Of a DNA stretch of 64,000 nt, positions 33,208 to 42,711 are shown piece after piece (the stretch's first letter is position 1; each line of letters begins with the position of its first letter). The translations under genes were made by a program, and so were the position numbers. The notes under the pieces are model-generated. The model was not told the origin of the DNA. It saw only the letters and a list, made by a program, of their open reading frames with translations, and searched no databases. This stretch comes from Nocardioides sp. YR527 (GTDB lineage Bacteria; Actinomycetota; Actinomycetes; Propionibacteriales; Nocardioidaceae), in the NCBI RefSeq assembly GCF_900101045.1, contig NZ_FNFN01000005.1:521271-585270 (forward strand), written 5' to 3'.

Positions 33208-36200
33208 ATGACCGACTTCCTCTCCACCGCCCGGCTCAGCCGACGCGCGCTCTTCGGCACCGCTGCCGCCACCCTCGGCACCGCTGCTGCCGTCACCGCT
33301 ACCGCAGGCGTGACGCCCGCGGGGGCCGCGACCGGCACCGGCGGCCTCCCGAACGCCTTCGTCAAGGCGTTCCGCAAGCCGGGGACCGCCACCGCCGCGG
33401 GTTTCCGCTGGTGGTGGCCGCACGGCCTCGTCGACCCGGTCGAGATCGCGCGCGAGGTCGACCAGGTCGCCGACGCCGGCTTCGGCGTGCTCGAGGTCGC
33501 CGATGTCACGCACAGCCTGCGTGCCCGCAACATCGACATCGACGTCGCGAGCCACGGGTGGGGGACCGCACCGTGGGTGGCCGGCGTCAAGGCCGCGCTC
33601 GCGCGGGCGGCGAAGCGGGACGTACGGGTGGACCTGACGGTCGGCCCCTCCTGGCCGGCGGCGGTCCCGACGATCACGCCCGACGACGACGCGGCCTGCA
33701 CCGAGCTCGTGCACGGACAGGCGATCGTCGAAGCCGGCTCGTCCTACGACGCCGCGCTCCCCGAGCCCGTCGTGGAGCCGGCGTCGTCGGTGACCCGTGC
33801 AGAGCTGGTGACCGTGCAGGCGCACCGCGTCACCGGCTACGTACGCGACCGCAACAACAACATCACCAGCACGATCCTCGACCCGACCTCCTACCTCGAC
33901 CTCAGCGCGAGCGTCGAGGACGAGCACCTCACCTGGACCGCGCCCGCCGAGCCGGCCGGCGCCACCTGGGTCCTGCTCGCCACCTGGCAGCGGGGCTCGG
34001 GCCAGGAGCCCGAGGCCGGCCCGCACACCTCGCCGCGCGCCTACGTGGTCGACCACTTCAACCGCCGCGGCGCCCAGAAGGTCATCGACCTGTGGCAGCA
34101 CCGGGTGCTCGACGGCGAGCTGCGTACGCTGCTGCGGGCCGCGGGCGGCTACCTCTTCGAGGACTCCCTCGAGATCGAGACCGACGCGACGATCTGGACG
34201 CGGGACCTCCTCGACGAGTTCGAGGCGAAGCACGGCTACGACCTGCGGCCGTGGCTGCCGTACGTCCTGGAGAAGGACGAGAAGTACCAGTTCTCGATCG
34301 CGGCCACCGACCCCGCCACCGCCGACAACCTGCGCACCAACGAGATCCGCGACGACTACAACATCCTGCTCTCCGACCTCTACCGCGACCACCACCTGCG
34401 TCCGATGCAGGAGTTCGCGAAGACGCTCGGCATGGGCATCCGGATCCAGCCCTACGGCCTGGAGACCGACACCATGCAGCACGCGGCCGTGGTCGACGTA
34501 CCGGAGACCGAGTCCCTGGGGTTCAAGAACCTGGACGACTACCGGGTGATGGCCGCCGGTCGCGACCTCGCCGGCCACACAGTCCTCTCCTGCGAGGCGA
34601 TCTGCTACAACGGCGCGGCCTACAACACGACCTGGGGCGCCAACAGCACCAGCCCGACCGCCCAGAACCAGGCGCTGTTCACGATCAACAGCATCTTCGT
34701 CGCCGGCGTGAACCAGCTGATGATCCACGGCTTCCCCTACGCGAAGGCACCTGACGTCACCTGGCCCGGCTTCGCGGCCTTCTCGCCGTACTACAACAAC
34801 GCGATCGGCTTCGGGGAGGCCTGGGGACCCCGCACCCCGCAGTGGCAGCACATCCCCGGCATCGCCGCCTACCTCGCCCGCACCCAGCTGGTGCTGCAGA
34901 CCGGCGCCCCGAAGTACGACGTCGCGTTCTGGCGCCACAAGGGTTGGGCCTCCACCGGCATCGGCCCGCAGTGGATCACCAACAACGGCACCAAGCTCGG
35001 CTGGTCGCACTCCTTCGTCAGCGCCTCGCTGCTCGCGCTCGACGGCGTCGACTTCGCTCAGGGGCGTCTGGCGCCGGACGGCCCCGCCTACAAGGCCGTC
35101 GTCGTCGGTCCCGACAACCTGCGCAGCAACGCGTTCACGATGGAGATCGACGGCGCGAAGCGGCTGCTCGCGCTCGGCCGCAAGGGCCTGCCGATCGTGC
35201 TCATCGGCGACTGGTCCCAGGTCACCGTCGCCGGCCGCGACGACGAGGCGGCCACCGCCGAGGTGCGCTTGCTGATGGCCCAGGTCGGAGCGCTGCCGAC
35301 GACCCGCACCGTCCCCGAGGCCGAGGTCGGCAACGCGCTGGCCGCACTCGGTGTCGTACGCGACGTCGAGCACGCCGACTCCACGGTGATGCACGTGCGA
35401 CGCGTCACCGGCAATGTCGATCTCTACTACCTCGCCAACGCCCGGCACGCCGAGAACCGGCGGCTCAACCCGGTGCAGCAGGACGTCTGGCTCACCGCCA
35501 CCGACCGCGCCGCGGTGCCGTGGCTGCTGGACGCCTGGACCGGTGAGGTCACTCGGATCGCCGCGTACGAGCGTTCCGGGAACCGGGTCCGCGTCAGCGT
35601 CGACCTGGTTCCGGGCCAGTCCACCGTGGTCGCCCTCGCGGCCCCGGGCGCGGGCGTCGCCCGCTCTGTTCTCCCCGTCGCCACCGCTGGCCAGGCCGTG
35701 GTGGCGCGGGGCGCCAACGTCGCGTTGCGTACGACGACCGCCGGCACCTTCGAGCTCACCAAGGCCGACGGGCGGACGGTGAAGGTCGTCGTCGACCGGG
35801 TCCGCGAGCCGGTGACGCCGCAGACCTGGGCGCTCGCGCTCGAGGACTGGAAGCCGGCGAACCCGGCCGACCCCAAGGACCTCGCCACGACGAAGGAGGT
35901 CGTGACCAGCGACCTCACGGCGCCGCAGTCCTGGTCGAAGGTCACCGGCCTCGAGGACGTCTCCGGCATCGGCCGCTACCGCACGAGCCTCGACCTCGGC
36001 ACCGACTGGACCCCCGAGGACGGCGCCTACCTGGAGCTCGGCGAGGTCAACGACACCTTCCGGGTCCGCGTCAACGGTGAGCTGCTGGCGCCGTGCGACC
36101 CGATGGACCCGGTCGTCGACCTGGGCCATGCCCTGGTCCCCGGCTCCAACCGGATCGAGATCGAGGTGGCCTCGACGCTGCTCAACCGGCTGCGCACCGT

Positions 36201-36297
36201 CACCCCGTCGGTCTACGGCGTGGCGACCAGGCAGAGCTACGGGCTGGCCGGGCCGGTGCGGCTGGTGCCCTACGTCGAGAAGGTCGTTGCCGGATGA
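33208..36297 (+). CDS. Tat-exported GH106 alpha-L-rhamnosidase
   Basis: A 1029-aa enzyme of the GH106 type. CGAAGG lies 7 nt before the ATG. The N-terminus LSRRALFGTAAATLGTAAAV is a twin-arginine signal, so the folded enzyme is exported. The family core runs from FRWWWPHGLVDPVEI through GYLFEDSLEIETDATIWT, GMGIRIQPYGLETDT and NQLMIHGFPYAKAPD; a galactose-binding-like beta domain ends the protein (ELGEVNDTFRVRVNGELL). It cleaves terminal alpha-L-rhamnose from pectin-type glycans or glycosides. Placement inside the rhaI-rhaEW-rhaB operon couples release and catabolism. Confidence 0.88.
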   Translation: MTDFLSTARLSRRALFGTAAATLGTAAAVTATAGVTPAGAATGTGGLPNAFVKAFRKPGTATAAGFRWWWPHGLVDPVEIAREVDQVADAGFGVLEVADVTHSLRARNIDIDVASHGWGTAPWVAGVKAALARAAKRDVRVDLTVGPSWPAAVPTITPDDDAACTELVHGQAIVEAGSSYDAALPEPVVEPASSVTRAELVTVQAHRVTGYVRDRNNNITSTILDPTSYLDLSASVEDEHLTWTAPAEPAGATWVLLATWQRGSGQEPEAGPHTSPRAYVVDHFNRRGAQKVIDLWQHRVLDGELRTLLRAAGGYLFEDSLEIETDATIWTRDLLDEFEAKHGYDLRPWLPYVLEKDEKYQFSIAATDPATADNLRTNEIRDDYNILLSDLYRDHHLRPMQEFAKTLGMGIRIQPYGLETDTMQHAAVVDVPETESLGFKNLDDYRVMAAGRDLAGHTVLSCEAICYNGAAYNTTWGANSTSPTAQNQALFTINSIFVAGVNQLMIHGFPYAKAPDVTWPGFAAFSPYYNNAIGFGEAWGPRTPQWQHIPGIAAYLARTQLVLQTGAPKYDVAFWRHKGWASTGIGPQWITNNGTKLGWSHSFVSASLLALDGVDFAQGRLAPDGPAYKAVVVGPDNLRSNAFTMEIDGAKRLLALGRKGLPIVLIGDWSQVTVAGRDDEAATAEVRLLMAQVGALPTTRTVPEAEVGNALAALGVVRDVEHADSTVMHVRRVTGNVDLYYLANARHAENRRLNPVQQDVWLTATDRAAVPWLLDAWTGEVTRIAAYERSGNRVRVSVDLVPGQSTVVALAAPGAGVARSVLPVATAGQAVVARGANVALRTTTAGTFELTKADGRTVKVVVDRVREPVTPQTWALALEDWKPANPADPKDLATTKEVVTSDLTAPQSWSKVTGLEDVSGIGRYRTSLDLGTDWTPEDGAYLELGEVNDTFRVRVNGELLAPCDPMDPVVDLGHALVPGSNRIEIEVASTLLNRLRTVTPSVYGVATRQSYGLAGPVRLVPYVEKVVAG

Positions 36298-36353
36298 GCC
36301 CGGCGCCCCGCACCCACCCGCCGGTCAGCCTCACGCTGAGACAGGAGTGAACC

Positions 36354-36581
36354 GTGGCAGCCTCGGGCGGCGTACGACCATCTGCTCCCACCGACCTTCC
36401 CAAGGACGAGGTGGAGGTGCTGGCGTTGTTCGCTCGGGGCTACACGATCGAGCGGATCGCGCGTGCGCTGGGTGTCTCCGAGCGCACGGTGCGGCGCCGT
36501 CTCCGGGCGGCCGCGGATGCGCTGGGAGCGGGGACGAGTGTGGAGGCGGTCGTGCGGGCCGTACGCACCGGACTGATCTGA
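36354..36581 (+). CDS. 75-aa orphan LuxR/GerE-type HTH protein
   Basis: The GTG start follows ACAGGAG by 6 nt. After ~18 residues the protein is a bare HTH of the GerE/sigma-70-region-4 type: EVLALFARGYTIERIARALGVSERTVRRRLRAAADALGAG. There is no receiver or sensor domain. It sits between the GH106 gene (56 bp) and lutA (47 bp) in the same direction and is probably co-transcribed. A role as a small co-regulator of the lut part is a guess. Confidence 0.75.
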   Translation: MAASGGVRPSAPTDLPKDEVEVLALFARGYTIERIARALGVSERTVRRRLRAAADALGAGTSVEAVVRAVRTGLI

Positions 36582-36628
36582 TTTGATACTGAACTGATTG
36601 ATGGGCACGGAAGAAGGAGGCATGCCGG

Positions 36629-37369
36629 ATGCGAGTCGCGCTGATGGTCACCTGCATCAATGACGCGCTCTACCCGAGCACAGGTCAGGCCGTCGTACGC
36701 CTCCTGCGCCGACTGGGCGTCGAGGTCGACTTCCCGCAGGCGCAGACGTGCTGCGGACAGCCGATGGTCAACACCGGCTACCTGGACGAGGCGGTCCCGG
36801 TGGTGCGTACGTTCGTGGACGCCTTCGCCGGCTACGACGCCGTCGTGACGCCGTCCGGGTCGTGCGCGGGCTCGGCACGGCACCAGCACTCGATAGTGGC
36901 TCGCCGTTCCGGCGACGAGGCCCTGGAGCGGGCCGTCGCGGAGGTCGCCCCGAAGGTCTATGAGCTCTCCGAGTTCCTCGTCGACGTGCTCGGGGTGACC
37001 GACGTGGGCGCCTACTACCCGCACCGGGTGACCTACCACCCGACCTGCCACTCGCTGCGGATGCTGGGGGTGGGGGACCGGCCGCGCCGGCTGCTCGAGG
37101 CGGTCCGGGGGATCCGGCTCGTGGACCTGCCCGGTGCCGACCAGTGCTGCGGCTTCGGCGGCACCTTCGCGGTCAAGAACGCCGACACCTCGGTCGCGAT
37201 GGGCGCCGACAAGGCCCGCCACATCCGCGAGACCGGCGCCGAGATCGTGGTCGCCGGCGACAACTCCTGTCTGACCCACATCGGCGGCGTGCTCTCCCGG
37301 CAGCGTTCGGGCGTACGCACCGTCCATCTCGCCGAGATCCTCGCCTCGACCGAGGGGGTTCTGCGATGA
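36629..37369 (+). CDS. lutA: Lactate utilization protein A, (Fe-S)-binding CCG-domain subunit
   Basis: A 246-aa LutA/LldE protein with two cysteine-rich domains: QTCCGQPMVNTGY near residue 40 and DQCCGFGGTFAVK near 170, plus TYHPTCHSLR and GDNSCLTHIGG. LutABC oxidises L-lactate to pyruvate at the membrane. AAGGAGG lies 8 nt before the ATG. First of three overlapping genes; L-lactate would come from rhamnose through RhaEW. Confidence 0.9.
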   Translation: MRVALMVTCINDALYPSTGQAVVRLLRRLGVEVDFPQAQTCCGQPMVNTGYLDEAVPVVRTFVDAFAGYDAVVTPSGSCAGSARHQHSIVARRSGDEALERAVAEVAPKVYELSEFLVDVLGVTDVGAYYPHRVTYHPTCHSLRMLGVGDRPRRLLEAVRGIRLVDLPGADQCCGFGGTFAVKNADTSVAMGADKARHIRETGAEIVVAGDNSCLTHIGGVLSRQRSGVRTVHLAEILASTEGVLR

Positions 37370-38826
37370 GCGGGACGTTCGTCGGCATGCCGGCCTTCCC
37401 GGAGGCCGCGCGCGAGGCCCTCGCCGACTCCCAGCTGCGCCACAACCTGGCCCACGCGACCGGCACCATCCGGGCCAAGCGGGCCAAGGTCGTCGCCGAG
37501 GTCGCCGACTGGGAGGAGCTGCGCCTGGCCGGTGCCGCGGTCAAGGAGCGCGCCCTGCGCGACCTCGACACCCAGCTTGTACGCCTCGAGGAGACCCTGA
37601 CCGCCAACGGCGCGACCGTCCACTGGGCCCGTGACGCCGCCGAGGCCAACGCGATCGTCGCGGGCATCGCGAAGGCGCATGCCGCGGAGGAGGTCGTGAA
37701 GGTCAAGTCGATGGTGACCCAGGAGATCGGGCTCAACGAGGCGCTCGCCGAGGAGGGCATCTCGGCCTGGGAGACCGACCTGGCCGAGCTGATCGTGCAG
37801 CTCGGCGACGACCTGCCATCGCACATTCTCGTCCCGGCGATCCACCGCAACCGGGCCGAGATCCGCGAGATCTTCCGCTCGAAGATGGCGGCCGCGGGCC
37901 GCCCGGCGCCCGACGACCTCACCGACGAGCCGGCCGTCCTCGCCGCCGCGGCCCGCGACCACCTGCGCGAGAAGTTCCTGCGTGCCAAGGTCGGCGTCTC
38001 CGGCGCCAACTTCGCGGTCGCCGAGACCGGCACGCTCGTCGTGGTCGAGTCCGAGGGCAACGGCCGGATGTGCCTGACCCTGCCCGAGGTGCTGGTCTCG
38101 GTGGTCGGCATCGAGAAGGTCGTCTCCCGCTGGGAGGACCTCGACCCGATGCTCAGGCTCCTGCCGAGGTCCTCGACCGGTGAGCGGATGAACCCCTACA
38201 CCTCGGTGTGGTCCGGCGTCACCCCCGGCGACGGCCCCCAAGAAGTCCACGTCGTGCTGCTCGACAACGGTCGCACCCGCGCGCTGGCCGACGAGGTCGG
38301 CAGGCAGGCGCTGCGCTGCATCCGCTGCTCGGCCTGTCTCAACGTGTGCCCGGTCTACGAGCGCACCGGCGGTCATGCGTACGGCTCGGTCTATCCGGGC
38401 CCGATCGGCGCCATCCTCAACCCCTTGCTGAAGGGGGTCGGGCACGACGACCAGACCGATTCGCTGCCCTACGCGTCCTCGCTGTGCGGCGCCTGCTTCG
38501 AGGTCTGTCCGGTACGCATCGACATCCCCTCCGTCCTGGTCGACCAGCGCGCCCAGGTGGTCGACGCACACCGAGGTGGTGTGCCGAAGCCGGAGGCCGT
38601 GGCGATGAAGGGTGCGGCGTACGTCCTGGGGCGCTCGCGCCGCCTCTCCGTCGTCGAGCGGTTCACCGGTCTCGGCATGCGCTTCGCACGCCGCTTCGGG
38701 CCCGCCGCCTGGATCGGCGCGCGCGATCTGCCGGACGCGCCGGGGGAGAGCTTCCGTGCGTGGTGGATGCGTACGGATGGCGGCCGCACCGACGGCAGCC
38801 GAAAGGAAGATGGCACCGATGACTGA
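37366..38826 (+). CDS. lutB: Lactate utilization protein B, iron-sulfur subunit
   Basis: A 486-aa LutB/LldF protein. Residues ~60-300 form the LUD domain (VVKVKSMVTQEIGLNEAL, VGVSGANFAVAETGTLVVVESEGN). A ferredoxin-like domain has CIRCSACLNVCPVY and CGACFEVCPV, ligands for two [4Fe-4S] clusters. The C-terminus is hydrophilic and basic. The ATG overlaps the lutA stop by 4 bp. Confidence 0.92.
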   Translation: MSGTFVGMPAFPEAAREALADSQLRHNLAHATGTIRAKRAKVVAEVADWEELRLAGAAVKERALRDLDTQLVRLEETLTANGATVHWARDAAEANAIVAGIAKAHAAEEVVKVKSMVTQEIGLNEALAEEGISAWETDLAELIVQLGDDLPSHILVPAIHRNRAEIREIFRSKMAAAGRPAPDDLTDEPAVLAAAARDHLREKFLRAKVGVSGANFAVAETGTLVVVESEGNGRMCLTLPEVLVSVVGIEKVVSRWEDLDPMLRLLPRSSTGERMNPYTSVWSGVTPGDGPQEVHVVLLDNGRTRALADEVGRQALRCIRCSACLNVCPVYERTGGHAYGSVYPGPIGAILNPLLKGVGHDDQTDSLPYASSLCGACFEVCPVRIDIPSVLVDQRAQVVDAHRGGVPKPEAVAMKGAAYVLGRSRRLSVVERFTGLGMRFARRFGPAAWIGARDLPDAPGESFRAWWMRTDGGRTDGSRKEDGTDD

Positions 38827-39424
38827 CGCACGCACCGAGATCCTCGCCCGGGTCCGCGAAGCCTTGGCCGGCTCGGCGGTCGAGCCCGTCGAGACCAGGG
38901 CCCCGCGGGACCTGGCGCCTGCGACCCCCGAGGTCGTCGACCTCTTCGCCGAACGCGTGGCCGACTACCGCGCCGTGGTCGAGCGCTGCGGTGCCGAGGA
39001 ACTCGAGGACCGCATCGCCGCCGCGCTGCCTGCCGGGCGGGTGGTCGTACCGCCCGGCCTGTCGGTCCGGGTCCCCGATGCCATCGTGGACGACGGCACC
39101 CTCACCGCGGCCGAGCTGGACCGGATCGCGGCGGTCGTCACCGAGGCCCGGGTCGGCATCGCCGAGACCGGCACGATCGTCCTCGACCACGCCCCCGACC
39201 AGGGCCGCCGAGCCATCTCGCTCGTCCCCGACACCCACATCTGTGTGGTCCGCGAGGACCAGGTGGTGCCCGACGTCCCCGACGCCATCGCCCTCCTCGA
39301 CCCCGCCCGCCCCCAGACCTGGATCAGCGGCCCGTCGGCCACCAGCGACATCGAGCTCGACCGCGTCGAAGGCGTCCACGGCCCGCGCACCCTCCATGTG
39401 CTGCTGGTCGCCGGCGAACGGTGA
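38819..39424 (+). CDS. lutC: Lactate utilization protein C (LUD domain)
   Basis: A 201-aa LUD-domain protein: YRAVVERCG, VVPPGLSV, AVVTEARVGIAETGTIVLDHAP, HICVVREDQVV and SGPSATSDIELDRVEGVHGPRTLHVLLV. The start at 38819 overlaps lutB by 8 bp, with AAGGAAG 9 nt before; ATG 38810 is an alternative. It completes the LutABC complex and ends the operon. Confidence 0.9.
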   Translation: MTDARTEILARVREALAGSAVEPVETRAPRDLAPATPEVVDLFAERVADYRAVVERCGAEELEDRIAAALPAGRVVVPPGLSVRVPDAIVDDGTLTAAELDRIAAVVTEARVGIAETGTIVLDHAPDQGRRAISLVPDTHICVVREDQVVPDVPDAIALLDPARPQTWISGPSATSDIELDRVEGVHGPRTLHVLLVAGER

Positions 39425-39458
39425 CCGGATCCGGCCAGACCCTTCCCGACCGTGTGAC

Positions 39459-39516
39459 GGTGGTCATAGTCTTCGGAGTGCTCTGAAACGTATCAATCAC
39501 GCTCCGAAGGACCACC
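39459..39516 (+). promoter_or_regulatory. Extended dyad around a RhaR-type site before the first GH78 gene
   Basis: The core TGAAACGTATCA (39484-39495) resembles the other rhamnose sites. It is flanked symmetrically by CTTCGGAG (39471-39478) and CTCCGAAG (39502-39509), then GGTGGTC (39459-39465) and GACCACC (39510-39516). TAGTCT at 39467-39472 could be the -10. The right arm includes the ribosome-binding site GAAGGA. Confidence 0.6.
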
Positions 39517-42500
39517 ATGAAGCTGCGCCTGGCCGCAATCGTGATCAGTGCCCTCGCCGTCGCGATACCGGGCCCGGCCGTTGCAGTCGACGGCGCGGCG
39601 GCGACCCATCTCACCGTCTCGCAGCTGTCCTCACCGCGCGACGTGGAGGACCTGAGCTCGCCGCTGCTGGCCTGGCACGTCCCCTTCGCCGCGCAGAGCG
39701 CCTACCGCGTGCAGGTCGCCCGGATCAGTGAGGGCATCGGTGCCGCCGGGGTCTGGGACTCCGGTCGCGTCAGGTCCTCGGCGAGCACCAACGTGCCCTA
39801 CGCCGGTCCGGCGCTCGAGCCCGAGCAGACCTACCAGTGGCGCGTACGCACGTGGGACGGGCGCGGAAAGGGCTCGGACTGGTCGAGCATCTCCACCTTC
39901 ACCACCGGTCCCGGTCAGGAGTGGGGACAGGCCCAGCCGATCTGGCTCGCTCCGGCCCGCGCGGTCGCCTGGGATGACGTCACCATCGACACCACCTTCC
40001 GGATCACGTCCCAGAACGCCACCATCGCGTTCCGGGCCGCGGACGCCAGCAACTACTACATGTGGCAGTTCCGCGGCGACGGCGTGAACACCTTCGCTCC
40101 CCACAAGCGGGTCGGCGGGACCTTCACCCAGCTCGACTCGGTGCCGCTGCCCGAGCCCCTCATCCGCGACACGTCCTACCGACTGCGGATCCAGGCAGAG
40201 GGAACCACGATCCGCACGTGGCTGGACGACACCCTGATCGACACCCGCACCCTCACCGACTTCGCCGCCGGCTCGGTCGGCTTCCGCACGGGCGGGTCCG
40301 AACGCAACAAGTGGGACGACCTGAGCGTCACCTCCGCCTCCGGCGAGGTCCTCTACGCCAACGACTTCTCCGCCAGCAGTGACTTCGCCTGCGGCGCCGC
40401 GGTGGGCGGCTGGCTCGAGGTCGGCACGAACGCCAACTGCGTCTACGGCGTCGAATCGCAGGACTGGGCCTTCTTCCGGCACGAGTTCACGCTTCCCGAC
40501 AAGCCGATCGCGGCCGCCACGCTCTATGCGACCGCATCCTCGACCGCGCCGGGCCGGCAGTACGTCTACAAGGCCTGGCTCAACGGAGGGTTCGTCGGTC
40601 TCGGCCCGACCCAGCCGATCCGCGGCGAGGCCCGGTACGACGGCTTCGACGTGACCGCCGCACTGCGGCCGGGAGCCGAGAACGCGATCGGGGTGCTCGG
40701 CTGGACGAGCAGCGACCGGCGCTTCCTCGGGCGACTCGTCGTGGAGTACGCCGACGGCACCCGGGACGCGATCGTGAGCGGTCCCCAGTGGCGGAGCCGC
40801 TCCGGTGGGCTCGTCTTCCCCGCCGCCGGCAGCATCGGGACCTCGTTCTTCTCGGCGCCGAAGGAGAACCTGCAGTCGGCCCAGTGGCCCGAGGGTTTCG
40901 CCGAGCCGGGCTTCGACGACTCGGGCTGGAGCGACGCCGCGGTGCGTCCGGCTTTCGATGACCTCCGCGCCGCCCCCACGGCGAAGGTGGAGCAGCAGCT
41001 GCGGGCGCCGGTCAGCGTGGTGGAGAAGGCGCCCGGCCACTACTTCATCGACTACGGCCGGACGTGGATCGGCGGTCTCTCCCTGGACGTCGACGGCACG
41101 GCGGGCCAGGTGCTCGACCTCCGGTTCGGCGAAGAGCTGTCCGCGCCCCAGACGGTGCGATACGCCATGCGGACGGGCAACACCTACCAGGACAGATGGA
41201 CGCTGCGCGCAGGCGAGCAGCACCTGGAGACCTGGGGGATGCGGGTCTTCCGCTACGCCGAGGTCATCGGTGCTCCCGCCGGCCTGGGTGCCGCCGACTT
41301 CCCCGCCCTGGCGCAGGTCTATCCCTTCGACACCGACGAGGCGGTCTTCGACTCTGCCGACGACGACCTCGACCGCGTGTGGGCGCTGTCCCGCAATACG
41401 ATCGAGGCCACCAACCACGATCTCTACGTCGACTCCTGGAGCCGCGAGCGCGGCGCCTATGAGGCCGACAGCTACCTGCAGATGATGGCCAACTTCTTCG
41501 TCTCCAGCGACCCGACGCTGGGCAACTACTCCCTGGAGTACCTGCTCACCCGCAGGACGTGGCCGACGGAGTGGCCGATGTACACGATCCTGGCCTTCCA
41601 CGACTCGTGGCAGCAGACCGGTGACACCGCGGCCCTGGCCCGCAACTACACCGCCTTGCAGGAGAAGCTGCCTCTCAAGTGGGTGGAGCCGTCCACGGGA
41701 CTCATCCGCAAGAACACCGGATCCAACGGCTCCAACTCCTGCACCGACTGCGACATCGTCGACTGGCCGGCATCCGAGCGCGACGGCTACGTCTTCCGTC
41801 CCTACAACACGGTCATCAACGCGATCGGCCACCGGTCGTTCCGCGACATGGCGGAGATCGCGACGGCGCTCGGACATGACGACGACGCGGCGACGTACAC
41901 GGCCATCGCCGACCGCCTCCGGAACGCGGCCAACGACAGGCTCTGGGATTCGGCGAAGGGTGCCTTCCGTGACGGTCTCGACGCCGACGGCACCCCGATC
42001 CAGCACTGGGCGATCCAGGCCAGCGTCTTCGCCACGGCGTTCGGGCTTGCCCAGGGCGAGGTCGCGCAACGCGCCGCGGACTACATCGGCACCCGCGGCA
42101 TGGCCTGCAGCGTCTACTGTGCCGCGTTCGTCCTCGAGGCCCTCTACGACGGTGACCGGGGAGACGTCGCGCACCAGCTGCTGACGAGCACGGGGCTCCG
42201 CAGCTGGCTCAACATGATCGCGAAGGGAGCCGGTGCCACCGCGGAGGCCTGGGACACCTCGCTGAAGTCCAACATGACGTGGTCGCACCCCTGGGCGGCG
42301 TCACCGGCCTACAACGTGCCTCAAGGCATGTTCGGCATCGAGCCCCTGGTGCCCGGCTACGAGGAGTTCCGCGTCCGGCCGCAGCCCTCCGGGATCCCGT
42401 GGGCACACGTCACCCTGCCCACCCTCCGCGGACGCATCGGAGCGGCGTACGCCACGACCGACCGCGGCATCGACGTCGGCGTGAGCGTTCCGGGCAACTC

Positions 42501-42681
42501 TCGGGCCGAGGTGCTCGTGCCGTCGGCGTCCGGTGAGCGGGCGTTCCTCGACGGGCGCCCGGTGCCCGCGACGCGTGAGGGCTCCTACCTGGTGATCCAG
42601 GACGTGCCCTCCGGCTGCCATGTGATCAGCACGAGCCCTGGGCAGAGCCCGGAGGTCGATCGGCTTCGCGCAATCTGCTGA
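39517..42681 (+). CDS. Secreted GH78 alpha-L-rhamnosidase with inserted lectin-like domain
   Basis: A 1054-aa exported enzyme. Signal peptide MKLRLAAIVISALAVAIPGPAVA. An Fn3-like N-domain (YRVQVARISEG, YQWRVRTWDGRGKGSDWS, ~50-130) is followed by a concanavalin/LamG-like insert (~150-290: FRAADASNYYMWQFRGDG, FRTGGSERNKWDDL). Next come the rhamnosidase N-terminal, antiparallel-beta and (alpha/alpha)6-barrel domains (YVYKAWLNGGFVGLGPTQP, YVDSWSRERGAYEADSYLQMM, DCDIVDWPASERDGY, AEAWDTSLKSNMTWSHPWAASP). GH78 enzymes hydrolyse alpha-L-rhamnosides of flavonoids, saponins or pectin. It follows lutC by 92 bp but has its own operator. Confidence 0.9.
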   Translation: MKLRLAAIVISALAVAIPGPAVAVDGAAATHLTVSQLSSPRDVEDLSSPLLAWHVPFAAQSAYRVQVARISEGIGAAGVWDSGRVRSSASTNVPYAGPALEPEQTYQWRVRTWDGRGKGSDWSSISTFTTGPGQEWGQAQPIWLAPARAVAWDDVTIDTTFRITSQNATIAFRAADASNYYMWQFRGDGVNTFAPHKRVGGTFTQLDSVPLPEPLIRDTSYRLRIQAEGTTIRTWLDDTLIDTRTLTDFAAGSVGFRTGGSERNKWDDLSVTSASGEVLYANDFSASSDFACGAAVGGWLEVGTNANCVYGVESQDWAFFRHEFTLPDKPIAAATLYATASSTAPGRQYVYKAWLNGGFVGLGPTQPIRGEARYDGFDVTAALRPGAENAIGVLGWTSSDRRFLGRLVVEYADGTRDAIVSGPQWRSRSGGLVFPAAGSIGTSFFSAPKENLQSAQWPEGFAEPGFDDSGWSDAAVRPAFDDLRAAPTAKVEQQLRAPVSVVEKAPGHYFIDYGRTWIGGLSLDVDGTAGQVLDLRFGEELSAPQTVRYAMRTGNTYQDRWTLRAGEQHLETWGMRVFRYAEVIGAPAGLGAADFPALAQVYPFDTDEAVFDSADDDLDRVWALSRNTIEATNHDLYVDSWSRERGAYEADSYLQMMANFFVSSDPTLGNYSLEYLLTRRTWPTEWPMYTILAFHDSWQQTGDTAALARNYTALQEKLPLKWVEPSTGLIRKNTGSNGSNSCTDCDIVDWPASERDGYVFRPYNTVINAIGHRSFRDMAEIATALGHDDDAATYTAIADRLRNAANDRLWDSAKGAFRDGLDADGTPIQHWAIQASVFATAFGLAQGEVAQRAADYIGTRGMACSVYCAAFVLEALYDGDRGDVAHQLLTSTGLRSWLNMIAKGAGATAEAWDTSLKSNMTWSHPWAASPAYNVPQGMFGIEPLVPGYEEFRVRPQPSGIPWAHVTLPTLRGRIGAAYATTDRGIDVGVSVPGNSRAEVLVPSASGERAFLDGRPVPATREGSYLVIQDVPSGCHVISTSPGQSPEVDRLRAIC

Positions 42682-42690
42682 ACCTGAAGG

Positions 42691-42711
42691 CTGTGGCCGG
42701 TCCGGCCACAG
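42691..42711 (+). terminator. Short hairpin between the two GH78 genes
   Basis: CTGTGGCCGG and CCGGCCACAG are perfect 10-bp arms around one base, 9 nt after the first GH78 stop. A small terminator or attenuator is possible; there is no U tract. Confidence 0.45.

Noticed and set aside
33115..36129. 1004-codon open frame antisense to the GH106 gene
   Set aside because: High G+C keeps the opposite frame open. Its composition is Val/Gly/Arg/Asp-rich without domains, and the sense frame is a clear enzyme.
39631..42288. 885-codon open frame antisense to the first GH78 gene
   Set aside because: Same G+C artefact; no ribosome-binding site and no recognisable fold.
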